A stretch of DNA of 64,000 nt, from contig SAAJ01000013.1 in assembly GCA_009929485.1 (NCBI GenBank), positions 1 to 64,000 on the forward strand, given 5' to 3'. Source of the DNA: Negativicutes bacterium. Its GTDB lineage: Bacteria > Bacillota > Negativicutes > Anaeromusales > Anaeromusaceae. The translations under genes were made by a program, and so were the position numbers. This document shows positions 42,493 through 51,037 of the stretch, one piece after another (the stretch's first letter is position 1; each line of letters opens with the position of its first letter). The notes beneath the pieces are model-generated. The model worked only from the letters and a program-made list of their open reading frames with translations, ran no database searches and had not been told where the DNA came from.

Positions 42493-42510
42493 TAGGCCAG
42501 AATTTATAAA

Positions 42511-42752
42511 ACGAACCGCGAAATACACGAAAAACGCGAAAGGGGTTTTCAAGAGATTATGTGGTATAAACGGCGGCATAACTGTATTTGAGACAAGATT
42601 TGCGCGCGCCTCGCAAAATGGGCGGCGGCAGTTCCGCGAACTCGCTGGCACTCAGACATACGGAACTTTTCTTCGACGCCTCCTACTTTTGCGTCTTGCA
42701 GACCGTCTTGTTCCCAAAAAAGTCGCAAAAGCAACGGCGGCTGTCACGTTGC
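42511..42752 (+). repeat. R2 copy followed by a diverged full-length R1 element
   Basis: 42511-42546 is an R2 unit (AACCGCGAA, ATACACGAA, AAACGCGAA, AGGGG). About 25 bp later R1 begins (CGGCGGCATAACTGTATTTG at 42571). Its right end near 42704-42752 has drifted (GTCGCAAAAGCAACGGCGGC where other copies have GTCTCAAATACAAT). The order and gap match those at 37.2 kb. Confidence 0.7.
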
Positions 42753-42845
42753 TATTTGTATCATTTTATGACTCTTTCAAAAAAAAAATTCCAATGGGAT
42801 TTTGCGATTATAATTCTGACCTCTATTTAAGGAGCCGCTGATTTA

Positions 42846-42965
42846 ATGAACCCTCCGGCAAAGCGAGAAGTTTTTTTGACAGACGAGGAAGAAAATGCAG
42901 GCATAGCTGCGCTCTGCCGAGGCTTTCTGACGATGTATGGCGGAAAAATAGCCGCTTTGCCGTGA
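42846..42965 (+). CDS. small hypothetical protein
   Basis: A 39-codon frame starting NPPAKREVFLTDEEENAG and ending GGKIAALP. AAGGAG lies 12 nt before the ATG and a TATAAT sits at 42809-42814. Codon use resembles local genes, but there is no family match I can name. It could be a remnant of a longer gene. Confidence that it is expressed is low. Confidence 0.3.
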   Translation: MNPPAKREVFLTDEEENAGIAALCRGFLTMYGGKIAALP

Positions 42966-43013
42966 GAGGTGAATAAATTAGCGGCTCCGTAGTTACAAAT
43001 ATCCGATTTTCGT

Positions 43014-43041
43014 ATAGAATAAACGTACTGTAGTATTCTAT
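43014..43041. promoter_or_regulatory. inverted repeat ATAGAATA/TATTCTAT before the dynamin gene
   Basis: Perfect eight-base arms separated by 12 bp, ending 24 bp before the dynamin start codon. This is a plausible operator; no regulator is adjacent. The rest of the 42.45-43.06 kb gap is covered by repeats and the small frame at 42846. Confidence 0.4.
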
Positions 43042-43065
43042 TTAGCGTATGAAGGGAATTTGCAC

Positions 43066-46000
43066 ATGCTTCAAACTATGAACCGCCCGGCAGATTTACG
43101 GACCTTAAAAGGAAAGCTGGCAGCGGCTTATGACTATGTATTGGCCCATCAGGACTCTGATAATGCGGCAAAAATAAAGCAGCTAGCGGGCAAGCTGGCA
43201 CAGCAAGAGTTTGCCATTGCTTTTTGCGGCCATTTTTCAGCGGGAAAATCTACGATTATAAACCGCTTGGTAGGCGAAAATCTGCTGCCGGCCAGCCCCA
43301 TTCCGACTAGCGCCAATTTGGTAAAGGTCAAGGCGGGCGAAGCCTATGCCAAGGTGTTTTTCAAGAACGAAAAACCGCGTATGTATTTGGCGCCCTATGA
43401 TTACGAGCTGGTGAAGCAGTATTGCAAGGACGGGGACCAGATTCAAGAGATTGAGCTTAGTCAAGCCGACTGCCAACTGCCGCCGCAAGTGGTGGTTATG
43501 GATACGCCTGGCATTGATTCGGCGGATGACGCGCATCGCATCGCCACCGAGTCGGCCATTCATCTGGCGGATTTGATTTTTTATGTCATGGATTACAACC
43601 ACGTGCAGTCCGAATTAAATTTTATGTTTACTAAAGAACTGACGGAAGCGGGTAAAGAGGTTTGCCTGGTCATTAACCAGGTGGACAAGCACTCCGAGCA
43701 GGAGCTTTCCTTTGCCGATTTTCAGGCCAGCGTGGTAAATTCCTTTGCCTCCTGGGGTGTTAAGGCGATGCATATTTTTTATACGTCTCTCAAAAGCGAC
43801 GAGCATGCGCATAATCAGTTCCCGGCGCTGCAGGCCTTTTTGGCGGAGCGGCTGCAGGCGAAAGACTCGCTGCTGTTGCAGTCGGTGTTCCATTCCCTGC
43901 AAAAAATCGTTGGGGATCATCTAACGGCGGCGCGGAAAAAAGGCGAAGATAAATTACAGTCGGCCAGGGAGGTTCTGGGCGAGCTGTCGACGGCGGAGCA
44001 AGAGGAGCTGCAGGCGAACTATGACAAGCTGCTGGCGGAAAAGAACCTGCTGGGCGAAGGCCTTGAAAAAGCAGAGAGTCAGTTTGACCTGGAAGTCAGC
44101 AAAATTATGCAGAATGCTTATTTGATGCCCTTTGAAACGCGGGCGTTGGCGGAAGCGTATTTGGAAGCCTGCCAGGCGGGCTTTAAGGTTGGTTTTTTGT
44201 TTACCAAGCAGAAAACAGAGGCGGAACGGGAAAACCGGTTGGAGCTTTTTTATCAGGGTGTGTTGGAAAAGATAAAATCACAACTAGAATGGCATCTGCG
44301 CGAGTTCCTGGGGCGTTTCTTAAAAGAACGGCGTTTGGAAGACAAGGAATTGCTCGCAAGGGCGCAGCAGTTTACGGCGCATTTGGCCAAGGAAGCGCTA
44401 GTGGGCGCGGTAAAGCCGGGCGCCCGCCTTTCCGGAGAATCGGTCATCAATTATACGGAGAGCGTGGCTAACGAAATTAAACTTGCAGTGAAACGAAATC
44501 TGGCTTCTCTGGAAGTCGATATCCTGGAGGCGCTCCAAGAGCGTACTGCTGCGCTGCAGGTGCGGCTGGCGCAAAAATCAGCCGGTTTGGAGCGTTATAT
44601 TGCCGCACTGGAACAGCTGAAAAAACAGGAAGCCGCCGCTAAGCTGGCGCAGGCGGAAGCGGATAAGCTCCTTAGCCAAGCGAAGGAAATTACAGAAGAA
44701 GCGTTTTGCCTGCTGGCACAGAACGAAGAGGAATTTGACGTTGTTTCGCCGCAAACTGGGCAGGTGGAACTCGTGAAAAAAGCGCCTCCTTGTGTCCAAA
44801 CCAGGCCTAAGGTAAACGAGAAAAAAGCGGCAGCCGTCGAAGCGACGGATCGTATGAAGCAAACGGCAAGCGCCCTCCAACAGACGGCGCATCTTGTGCA
44901 TGATTTGCCTGGTTTTGCAAAACTGGCCAGGGAGCTGGAGGAAAAGGCGGCGCGTTTAGAACATAAAGGCTTTACGGTCGCGTTATTCGGGGCGTTTAGC
45001 GCCGGCAAATCTTCTTTTGCTAATGCTCTTCTTGGAGAGAAAGTGCTGCCGGTTTCGCCGAACCCGACAACAGCCGCGATTAATCAGATTAAGCCGGTGA
45101 ACGAGCTGTACCCTCATGGAACGGTGCGCGTTAAGGTGAAGGACGCCAGCGCTCTGCTGGACGATGTCAATCAGGCGCTGCGCCTGTTTGAAGTGCAGGC
45201 GGCCACGCTGGCTGAGGCCAGGGAAAAAGCAGCCGCTTTAGGACAGGGCGCGTCGGTTGGCGCGGCGGAAAAAACAAGCTATGCTTTTTTGCAGGCTTTT
45301 GCGCGCGGTTACGCCGCCTTTGGGGAGCAGCTGGGGGCTGTGCTGGAAACAACCATGGCGGAATTTGGCGACTATGTGGCGGTAGAGGAAAAATCCTGTT
45401 TTGTAGAATGGATTGACCTGTACTATGACTGTCCCTTGACTCGCAAGGGTATTACGCTGGTAGACACTCCAGGGGCGGATTCCATCAACGCCCGCCATAC
45501 GGGCGTCGCCTTTGAGTTCATCAAAAACTCGGATGCCATTCTCTTTGTTACGTATTATAATCATGCTTTTTCCAAAGCGGATCGGGAGTTCTTGATTCAA
45601 TTGGGGCGGGTAAAAGACGCTTTCCAACTGGATAAAATGTTCTTTATCATCAACGCCATTGACTTGGCCGACAACGAAGAAGAAAAAGAAACGGTCATGG
45701 CTTATGTGCAAGAGCAGCTTGTTAAATACGGCGTTCGCAATCCCCATTTGTACGCGCTGTCCAGCCTGCATGCGTTGAAGGAAAAACAGGCAAAGACGGC
45801 GGTTGCCCCTTCGGGTATGCCTGTATTTGAAGAAGCGTTTTATCACTTTATTGCCAACGATTTGGCTAACCTGGCGGTAGCGGCGTCTGAAAACGAGCTG
45901 CGCCGCGTTGAACAGCGCGTAAGCGCTCTTATTGCCAGCGCCCGCGAGGATGTCTCGGTGAAAGAGCAAAAAAGAGCCAAACTGGAAAGCGAACAAGGCG

Positions 46001-46716
46001 AGGTTGCGTCGTTTTTGGCGCAGCAAACCGTGCAAACGCTGTGCAACAGTCTGCAGCAGGAAATGGAAGAGCTCCTTTACTATGCGAAACAGCGGGTGTT
46101 TTTGCGGTTCAATGATTTCTTCAAAGAAGCCTTCAATCCGGCGGTGTTGCGAGACGATGGCCGGGATTTGAAAAAGGCGCTGCGCCAGTCTTTGGGGGAG
46201 CTGCTGGAGCAGGTCGGTTTTGATTTGGCTCAGGAGCTGCGCGCCACGACGGTGCGTTTGGAACGATTTGCGCAAAAGCAGGCGGCTGAGTATCAGCAGA
46301 GCCTAGCCGAACGACTAGGGGAAATCAACGCCGATGTATCTTTTGCCGCGTTTGAACTGGAAAATCGGGAGCACCTTGAGTTTGCGGCCGCTTTTCAAGA
46401 CGCGCCGTTAGACAAGTTTAGCAAAGCGATGGCTTGCTTTAAAAATCCTAAAGCGTTTTTCGAGCAAGGGGAAAGCAAGGCTATGGGGGAAGCGCTCTAT
46501 GAGCTTCTTAGCGTGCTGGCCGATGAATATCTGCAGAGAGAAAAAATCCGTATGCAGACGAGCTATGACGCAGTTTTAGAGGAAGAATTTACCCGCCTTA
46601 TCGGGCAGATGACGGAACAGGCGGCAGAGTTCTATTTGAGTCTGTTGTCCGCCTTGGACGGCGGCGTGCCGGTAGAGACGCTTCTGGATATTCAGCAGCG
46701 CTTACCCCAAGAATAG
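43066..46716 (+). CDS. double-headed bacterial dynamin-like GTPase (DynA type)
   Basis: Membrane-remodelling GTPase. The 1216-residue protein has two complete dynamin heads in tandem. Head one: G1 loop GHFSAGKST (55-63), switch Thr region PIPTSANLV, VMDTPGIDSADD and VINQVDK. Head two: GAFSAGKSS (642-650), SPNPTTAAIN, LVDTPGADSINARHTG and FIINAIDLAD. Long helical stalk segments follow each head (about 270-600 and 900-1200). The size and tandem layout match B. subtilis DynA, which tethers and fuses membranes and helps against phage and pore damage. ATG at 43066 lies eight bases after AAGGGA; the TTG at 43060 is unlikely. Confidence 0.9.
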   Translation: MLQTMNRPADLRTLKGKLAAAYDYVLAHQDSDNAAKIKQLAGKLAQQEFAIAFCGHFSAGKSTIINRLVGENLLPASPIPTSANLVKVKAGEAYAKVFFKNEKPRMYLAPYDYELVKQYCKDGDQIQEIELSQADCQLPPQVVVMDTPGIDSADDAHRIATESAIHLADLIFYVMDYNHVQSELNFMFTKELTEAGKEVCLVINQVDKHSEQELSFADFQASVVNSFASWGVKAMHIFYTSLKSDEHAHNQFPALQAFLAERLQAKDSLLLQSVFHSLQKIVGDHLTAARKKGEDKLQSAREVLGELSTAEQEELQANYDKLLAEKNLLGEGLEKAESQFDLEVSKIMQNAYLMPFETRALAEAYLEACQAGFKVGFLFTKQKTEAERENRLELFYQGVLEKIKSQLEWHLREFLGRFLKERRLEDKELLARAQQFTAHLAKEALVGAVKPGARLSGESVINYTESVANEIKLAVKRNLASLEVDILEALQERTAALQVRLAQKSAGLERYIAALEQLKKQEAAAKLAQAEADKLLSQAKEITEEAFCLLAQNEEEFDVVSPQTGQVELVKKAPPCVQTRPKVNEKKAAAVEATDRMKQTASALQQTAHLVHDLPGFAKLARELEEKAARLEHKGFTVALFGAFSAGKSSFANALLGEKVLPVSPNPTTAAINQIKPVNELYPHGTVRVKVKDASALLDDVNQALRLFEVQAATLAEAREKAAALGQGASVGAAEKTSYAFLQAFARGYAAFGEQLGAVLETTMAEFGDYVAVEEKSCFVEWIDLYYDCPLTRKGITLVDTPGADSINARHTGVAFEFIKNSDAILFVTYYNHAFSKADREFLIQLGRVKDAFQLDKMFFIINAIDLADNEEEKETVMAYVQEQLVKYGVRNPHLYALSSLHALKEKQAKTAVAPSGMPVFEEAFYHFIANDLANLAVAASENELRRVEQRVSALIASAREDVSVKEQKRAKLESEQGEVASFLAQQTVQTLCNSLQQEMEELLYYAKQRVFLRFNDFFKEAFNPAVLRDDGRDLKKALRQSLGELLEQVGFDLAQELRATTVRLERFAQKQAAEYQQSLAERLGEINADVSFAAFELENREHLEFAAAFQDAPLDKFSKAMACFKNPKAFFEQGESKAMGEALYELLSVLADEYLQREKIRMQTSYDAVLEEEFTRLIGQMTEQAAEFYLSLLSALDGGVPVETLLDIQQRLPQE

Positions 46717-46740
46717 TACAAAAGTTGATAGTTTTTTTAT

Positions 46741-46910
46741 ATGAACCCTGTGGCTGTTTATGGTACATTGAATGCAATTGAGTACAGGTGCCTGCATTAG
46801 TCAAGCCTGTATGCCGCCATTGACTCTACGAGTGATAGAGGGTATGGACTTTTGCAGGTTTTTCTGCTTTTTTCGCCCTCTGGCATGTCACAGAGGGCGA
46901 TTTTATTTTT
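46741..46910 (+). promoter_or_regulatory. structured leader with mutually exclusive hairpins before the RlmN-like gene
   Basis: TACAGG (46783-46788) can pair with CCTGTA (46806-46811), enclosing CCTGCATTAGTC (46791-46802). That enclosed segment can instead pair with GACTTTTGCAGG (46847-46858). The terminator CGCCCTCT/AGAGGGCG (46874-46899, then a T-rich run) competes with AGAGGG at 46837-46842. A small GCAG/CTGC hairpin plus T6 (46854-46873) is a second stop. A 19-codon frame from 46741 ends at 46800 inside the first stem but has no ribosome site. No known riboswitch class was recognised. Confidence 0.5.
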
Positions 46911-46931
46911 CTAAGGGCGGAGGAAGCTGCA

Positions 46932-47789
46932 ATGAATGTAGTAGAAAAACGGCTTAGTTGTGATCAGTCGGAAAAATATCTTGTAAGTTTGGCAGACGGT
47001 CATACCGTCGAAACGCTTTATATGGTGGATGAAGAACGGAGACTGACCTTTAACAGCACGGTCTGTATATCTTCACAAGTGGGCTGTCACATGGGCTGTC
47101 GCTTTTGCGCCACAGGGAGGCAGGGCTTTATTCGCAACCTGACGGCCCAGGAGATTGTCGGTCAGGTGGAGCTTTGCAATCGAACACGTAAAAATGCCAA
47201 AAAAACTTCCTTGGAGGCAGTGGTGTTCGCCGGCATGGGCGAGCCGCTGCGCAATTATGACCAAGTTAAGGCGGCCGTTTTGGAGCTGCGCTCCCGCTGG
47301 GGGCTGCGGCAGTTTGAACTGGCTACGGTGGGGATTGTGCCGAAGATCTATGAGATGATTGAGGATTTTCAAGGCAGTGATATCTCCATTCGCCTGAATC
47401 TTTCGCTCCATGCTTCGGCCGATGAGCAGCGCCGGCAGATTATTCCCATGACGCAGGAATACGGCGTTGAGGAGATTATTCAGGCTGCGGCGGCTTATGC
47501 GGCTGTGTTTAACACCAAAGCGCGCATCCGGTACATGCTGTTTCATGGTTTCAACAACACTGCAGATGATGCGGCTCGTTTGACAACGCTTTTGCAGGGG
47601 AAACCGCTGAAGTTAATTCTTTCGCAGTATAACGAAAACAATATAGAGGGCCTGACGCCGGCGAACCGCTTGGAGGTTTTGGATTTTTATAATACAATGA
47701 AGACAACGGTGGAGGCGGAGATTTTTCATAATTTTGGCAGCGATATTCAAGGCGGCTGCGGACAATTGAAGCAAACCGTGGCGGTATAA
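46932..47789 (+). CDS. short RlmN/Cfr-like radical SAM protein
   Basis: Probably a methyltransferase acting on RNA adenosine. The 285-residue protein has the radical SAM cluster C52-x3-C56-x2-C59 (GCHMGCRFCATG). It has C45 in STVCISSQVGC, equivalent to RlmN's covalent Cys, and C276 in GGCGQL, equivalent to the methyl-carrying Cys. VFAGMGEPL and LSLHA are also kept. It lacks about 65 N-terminal residues of RlmN/Cfr, the helix-hairpin-helix-like accessory domain, so it is a paralogue with perhaps a different RNA target. GGAGG lies seven bases before the ATG. Its leader looks regulated by attenuation. Confidence 0.85.
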   Translation: MNVVEKRLSCDQSEKYLVSLADGHTVETLYMVDEERRLTFNSTVCISSQVGCHMGCRFCATGRQGFIRNLTAQEIVGQVELCNRTRKNAKKTSLEAVVFAGMGEPLRNYDQVKAAVLELRSRWGLRQFELATVGIVPKIYEMIEDFQGSDISIRLNLSLHASADEQRRQIIPMTQEYGVEEIIQAAAAYAAVFNTKARIRYMLFHGFNNTADDAARLTTLLQGKPLKLILSQYNENNIEGLTPANRLEVLDFYNTMKTTVEAEIFHNFGSDIQGGCGQLKQTVAV

Positions 47790-47821
47790 TTTTTCCATAG
47801 GAGAAACAGGAGAAGCAATTG

Positions 47822-48409
47822 ATGAACAAGGTAATTTGCGTATATAGCTCTTCCAGCAGAACCATTGATCCGGTGTATTTTGATGCGGCGCACCATTTAG
47901 GACGGGAAATCGCCGTGAAGGGAGACCGGTTCCTTTTTGGCGGCGGCATCACTGGGCTGATGGGAGCGTGCGCCAAGTCAGTGCATGAGCATCAAGGGCA
48001 GGTAATTGGCGTGATTCCGGAAGCCTTAAATTTGGAAGGCGTTGTCTATGATAAATGTGACGAACTGGTGGTAACCAAATGCATGCGTGAGCGCAAGGCC
48101 GCTATGGACGAGCGATCCGACGCGTTTATCGCTCTACCCGGTGGCTACGGGACCATGGAAGAGGTTCTAGAAATCATTACGCTCAAGCAATTACGCTACC
48201 ATGATAAGCCTATTGTCATTTTGAACATCAATAACTTTTACGATAAGTTACTGGAGCAGTTCGAGACGGCGATTGACCAGCAATTTGCCAAAACGGTTTG
48301 TAATGAACTATATTTTGTGACTGAGGAAATTTCGGAAGCGCTGCAGTATATTGACGCTTATGAGTCACCGGTATTTGCCGAACGATGGCTTACGGATGTA
48401 GAAAAATAA
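47822..48409 (+). CDS. LOG-family protein (nucleoside 5'-monophosphate phosphoribohydrolase-like)
   Basis: Releases a base from a nucleoside monophosphate; in plants and some bacteria the substrate is a cytokinin nucleotide. The 195-residue protein has the nucleotide-binding FLFGGGITGLMGA, the catalytic Arg/Glu region MRERKAAMDERSDAFIALPG and the family signature PGGYGTMEEVLE. ATG at 47822, eight bases after AGGAGA. It follows the radical SAM gene by 32 bp and is probably co-transcribed. Confidence 0.88.
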   Translation: MNKVICVYSSSSRTIDPVYFDAAHHLGREIAVKGDRFLFGGGITGLMGACAKSVHEHQGQVIGVIPEALNLEGVVYDKCDELVVTKCMRERKAAMDERSDAFIALPGGYGTMEEVLEIITLKQLRYHDKPIVILNINNFYDKLLEQFETAIDQQFAKTVCNELYFVTEEISEALQYIDAYESPVFAERWLTDVEK

Positions 48410-48414
48410 AGTTT

Positions 48415-48466
48415 GCAAAACAAAAGGTCCTTGGTGCGTTAACGCGCCAAGGACCTTTTGTTTTGC
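48415..48466. terminator. bidirectional terminator between LOG gene and dcuC
   Basis: GCAAAACAAAAGGTCCTTGG pairs with CCAAGGACCTTTTGTTTTGC around a GCGTTAACGC apex. It serves the convergent genes on both sides. Confidence 0.92.
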
Positions 48467-48480
48467 CATAAATATTTTTA

Positions 48481-49740
48481 TTAGCGGTTTGAAAAGAGAA
48501 TTAAGACGGCCAGTAGAGATAAGAACATGCCGGGCGCGGTACGTTTAGCGATTTCCAACGGATTTACATTGGCGATGGTTGCACAGATAATGGTTGCCCC
48601 TGCGACTGGCGACATGGTACGGCCCAACGCGCCGGAGATAGTGGCCAAAGAACCCATATCCGAAATAGTGAAGCTAAACTGTGTTGCGTGAGGTGTTACG
48701 GCGCCGTTGAAAGCCAGCGCGGCGGCATCGCCGGAACCACTTAAAATTGCCAGTAAATAAGGACCGAAGGTGGCGGCGTATCTGGCAATGTCTTGAGATT
48801 GCTTCATTTGTTCGATCAAGGCGCCGGTTAGGCCAATGATTTGCATGCCTTCGGTAAAGACAGCGGCGGCGACAATGATACCAATAATTTCTCCGTACGA
48901 TTCGCCCATGCCTTTAAAGAAACTTTTGGTAATTTCTTGGACGTTGCTTAAGGTTACGATAAAGCCGAGAATGGCTCCGATAATCATGGCTTGCGGTACG
49001 GTAACTGCAGGCAGAAGAGCAAGCTGTTTACTGCCTAAGACTAATAAAGCAAGGGGGACGATAGGAATCAAAGCTTTGATAAAATTGACGCGCTGTACCT
49101 CTGCGTCCGCTGCAGCGCTAGCAGGCGAGGTTGTCTGCGGACCTTCATGGCGAAGATGGCAAACAACGGTCAAAGTAACGGAAGCGACGGCAAGAGCGAC
49201 AAGCACCGGCAGCGTATGGCCGGCAATAACTGCCATCACATCCATCTGGGCCAGCTTAGCGATAAAAGGATTGTGAACCAAGCCGGGGCTCATAAGGCTG
49301 CCGAAGGTGCCGCCCATGACACAGGCGGCGGCCATAGCCGGATGCACGCCGGATTTGATTAAGGTAGGAATTAAAATCGCGCCGACCGCAGCGGCGCAGC
49401 CGGCGGTACTGGGCAAGGCGATGTTGAGCAGCCAGGTTAGCACTACGGCACCCGGTATCAGCAGAAACTTTACCCGTGTTAGGGCGCCGGTCAAACACTG
49501 TACCAAGTGACTGTCGCAGCCGGTAAGCTTCATGACATACGAAAAGCCCATGACCGTGCAGATCGTAGTTACCAGGCCTTCGTTAACCATAGCTTTGGCA
49601 AAAGCGTCAAAGGCGGCCAGTGGTTTTCCTGCCGCGGCAGCCATGGCCAAACCGGCGGCGAACAGCACCAGCCTTGTTTCGTAACGTTTGACTATGGCGG
49701 CGAAAGTCAGCAGTACAATGAGAACTCCTATCCAAATCAT
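48481..49740 (-). CDS. dcuC: DcuC-family C4-dicarboxylate transporter
   Basis: Exchanges or exports C4-dicarboxylates under anaerobic conditions; some relatives carry lactate or other hydroxyacids. The 419-residue protein has about 12 hydrophobic segments with internal repeat symmetry. LNIALPSTAGCAAAVGAILIPTLI and LSGSGDAAALAFNGAVTPHA are family-typical re-entrant regions, and GRTMSPVAGATIICA closes the second half. AGGAGG precedes the ATG at 49740. It is last in an operon with glcD- and glcF-type genes, so a 2-hydroxyacid or its product is a likely cargo here. Confidence 0.85.
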   Translation of the reverse strand: MIWIGVLIVLLTFAAIVKRYETRLVLFAAGLAMAAAAGKPLAAFDAFAKAMVNEGLVTTICTVMGFSYVMKLTGCDSHLVQCLTGALTRVKFLLIPGAVVLTWLLNIALPSTAGCAAAVGAILIPTLIKSGVHPAMAAACVMGGTFGSLMSPGLVHNPFIAKLAQMDVMAVIAGHTLPVLVALAVASVTLTVVCHLRHEGPQTTSPASAAADAEVQRVNFIKALIPIVPLALLVLGSKQLALLPAVTVPQAMIIGAILGFIVTLSNVQEITKSFFKGMGESYGEIIGIIVAAAVFTEGMQIIGLTGALIEQMKQSQDIARYAATFGPYLLAILSGSGDAAALAFNGAVTPHATQFSFTISDMGSLATISGALGRTMSPVAGATIICATIANVNPLEIAKRTAPGMFLSLLAVLILFSNR

Positions 49741-49798
49741 TACTTCATCCTCCTCAAATTTATAAGTTGGTGAAATGCAGCGGCTTTAACCGGCAGTT

Positions 49799-51025
49799 TC
49801 AAATAACCTGACTGATGTGCATGGCTTTGAATTTGCCGCCGCTTTGGGAGGCGAGCTTATTGAGCTGGACCAGGCAAGTAGGACATTCTGTCACTACGAC
49901 TTGGGCACCGGATTTTTCAATATGCACTTTTTTTTGCTGTAAAATAGAATTGGCGATATCTGGATAATCGGTATGGAAAGAACCTGCGCCGCCGCAACAG
50001 GTATTGGAGCCTGTCATTTCCACATAGTTGCCGGTTGCTTTTAGCAACTGCCGGGGCTGTTTTTTTATGCCTTGGCCGCGTCCTAAGTGACAGGGCTCGT
50101 GAAAAGTCAACGTCGCGTCGAGCTGCTGCCGGGGCTGATAGCCGGCGGCGCAGAGGTATTCGCTGAAACTCATTATTTTTTTGCTGAAAGCCTCGGCGCG
50201 GCTGGCCCAGGCCGGGTCGTCGGCAAAATGTTTTGCCAAGTGCTTGAGGGTGCCGCTGCAACTGGCGCAGTCGCTGACGACTACATCTGCCTGCTCAAAA
50301 AGAGTAATGTTTTCTTTGGCCATTTCCAAGAAGTCTGCTTGTTGACCGTGGGCGAGATGAGGCAGGCCGCAGCAGCGGTTATCGAGGACCAAGGGTTCGC
50401 TTACAGAGCCAAGGACGCGCAGCGATTCGGCAACGGCGTCCGGAAACATCATGCGCAAGCCGCAGCTTTTAAAATAAGCAACCCGCGTTTGGGCATCTAA
50501 TTGCACCGGAGCGTAAGCCGTGGCGCTGCCTAAAGCGGCGGGGCCGGCAAAAGAAGCCAAGTACTGAGCGCGTGTAAACTCTTGCGGCGCCATGCCGTGA
50601 GGAACAAAGCTGTTTAAGCCTAAGACTCGGACTAGCTTTAAGGCTCCGGCGGAAAATTTAACGAGAGACTTGGTTTTCAGCAGCGTACCCAGGGCTTTGT
50701 ATTTGCCGCCCGGGGTGCCTGTGGCATCGGCAAAATGCTGCCGTAAGCGGATCATGGCGTCATCGGTGGGGACTTTGTTCGGACAATTGTCGACGCAGGT
50801 TCGGCACAGCAGACAAAAGTCGAAGGCCTTGCGGACGGCAGTCGTCGGCTCCACTACGCCTTGGAGCAGGCCGCGGGCCAGGTTGTTTTTACCGCGGGCG
50901 CTGGACGATTCGATGTCTTTCGCCTGAAAAAGAGGGCAGACGGTCAGGCAGGTGCCGCAGCGGTCGCATTGTTGGACAATATGTTTTACTTCGTTCAAAG
51001 ATGGCTGATTCGTTGGCAGAGTCAT
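49799..51025 (-). CDS. glcF: glycolate/lactate oxidase iron-sulfur subunit (GlcF-like)
   Basis: Electron-transfer partner of the FAD subunit. The 408-residue protein has two 4Fe-4S sites near the N-terminus (CDRCGTCLTVCP and CLLCRTCVDNCP). Two CCG-type cysteine-rich domains follow (CGLRMMFP ... CCGLPHLAHG ... DCASCSGTLKHL, and EPCHLGRGQG ... NTCCGGAGSF ... ECPTCLVQL), as in heterodisulfide-reductase-like subunits. GGAGG precedes the ATG. It lies between glcD and dcuC on the minus strand. The hydroxyacid specificity (glycolate, D-lactate or other) is not shown by sequence. Confidence 0.9.
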   Translation of the reverse strand: MTLPTNQPSLNEVKHIVQQCDRCGTCLTVCPLFQAKDIESSSARGKNNLARGLLQGVVEPTTAVRKAFDFCLLCRTCVDNCPNKVPTDDAMIRLRQHFADATGTPGGKYKALGTLLKTKSLVKFSAGALKLVRVLGLNSFVPHGMAPQEFTRAQYLASFAGPAALGSATAYAPVQLDAQTRVAYFKSCGLRMMFPDAVAESLRVLGSVSEPLVLDNRCCGLPHLAHGQQADFLEMAKENITLFEQADVVVSDCASCSGTLKHLAKHFADDPAWASRAEAFSKKIMSFSEYLCAAGYQPRQQLDATLTFHEPCHLGRGQGIKKQPRQLLKATGNYVEMTGSNTCCGGAGSFHTDYPDIANSILQQKKVHIEKSGAQVVVTECPTCLVQLNKLASQSGGKFKAMHISQVI

Positions 51026-51037
51026 AGTTGCACCTCC

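Noticed and set aside
45238-46275. 345-codon minus-strand frame
   Set aside because: Antisense shadow of the second dynamin head; no start signal or known domain.
46741-46800. 19-codon leader peptide for the RlmN-like gene
   Set aside because: Its stop position inside the first stem is suggestive, but no ribosome site or promoter upstream supports translation, so it is noted only in the leader entry.
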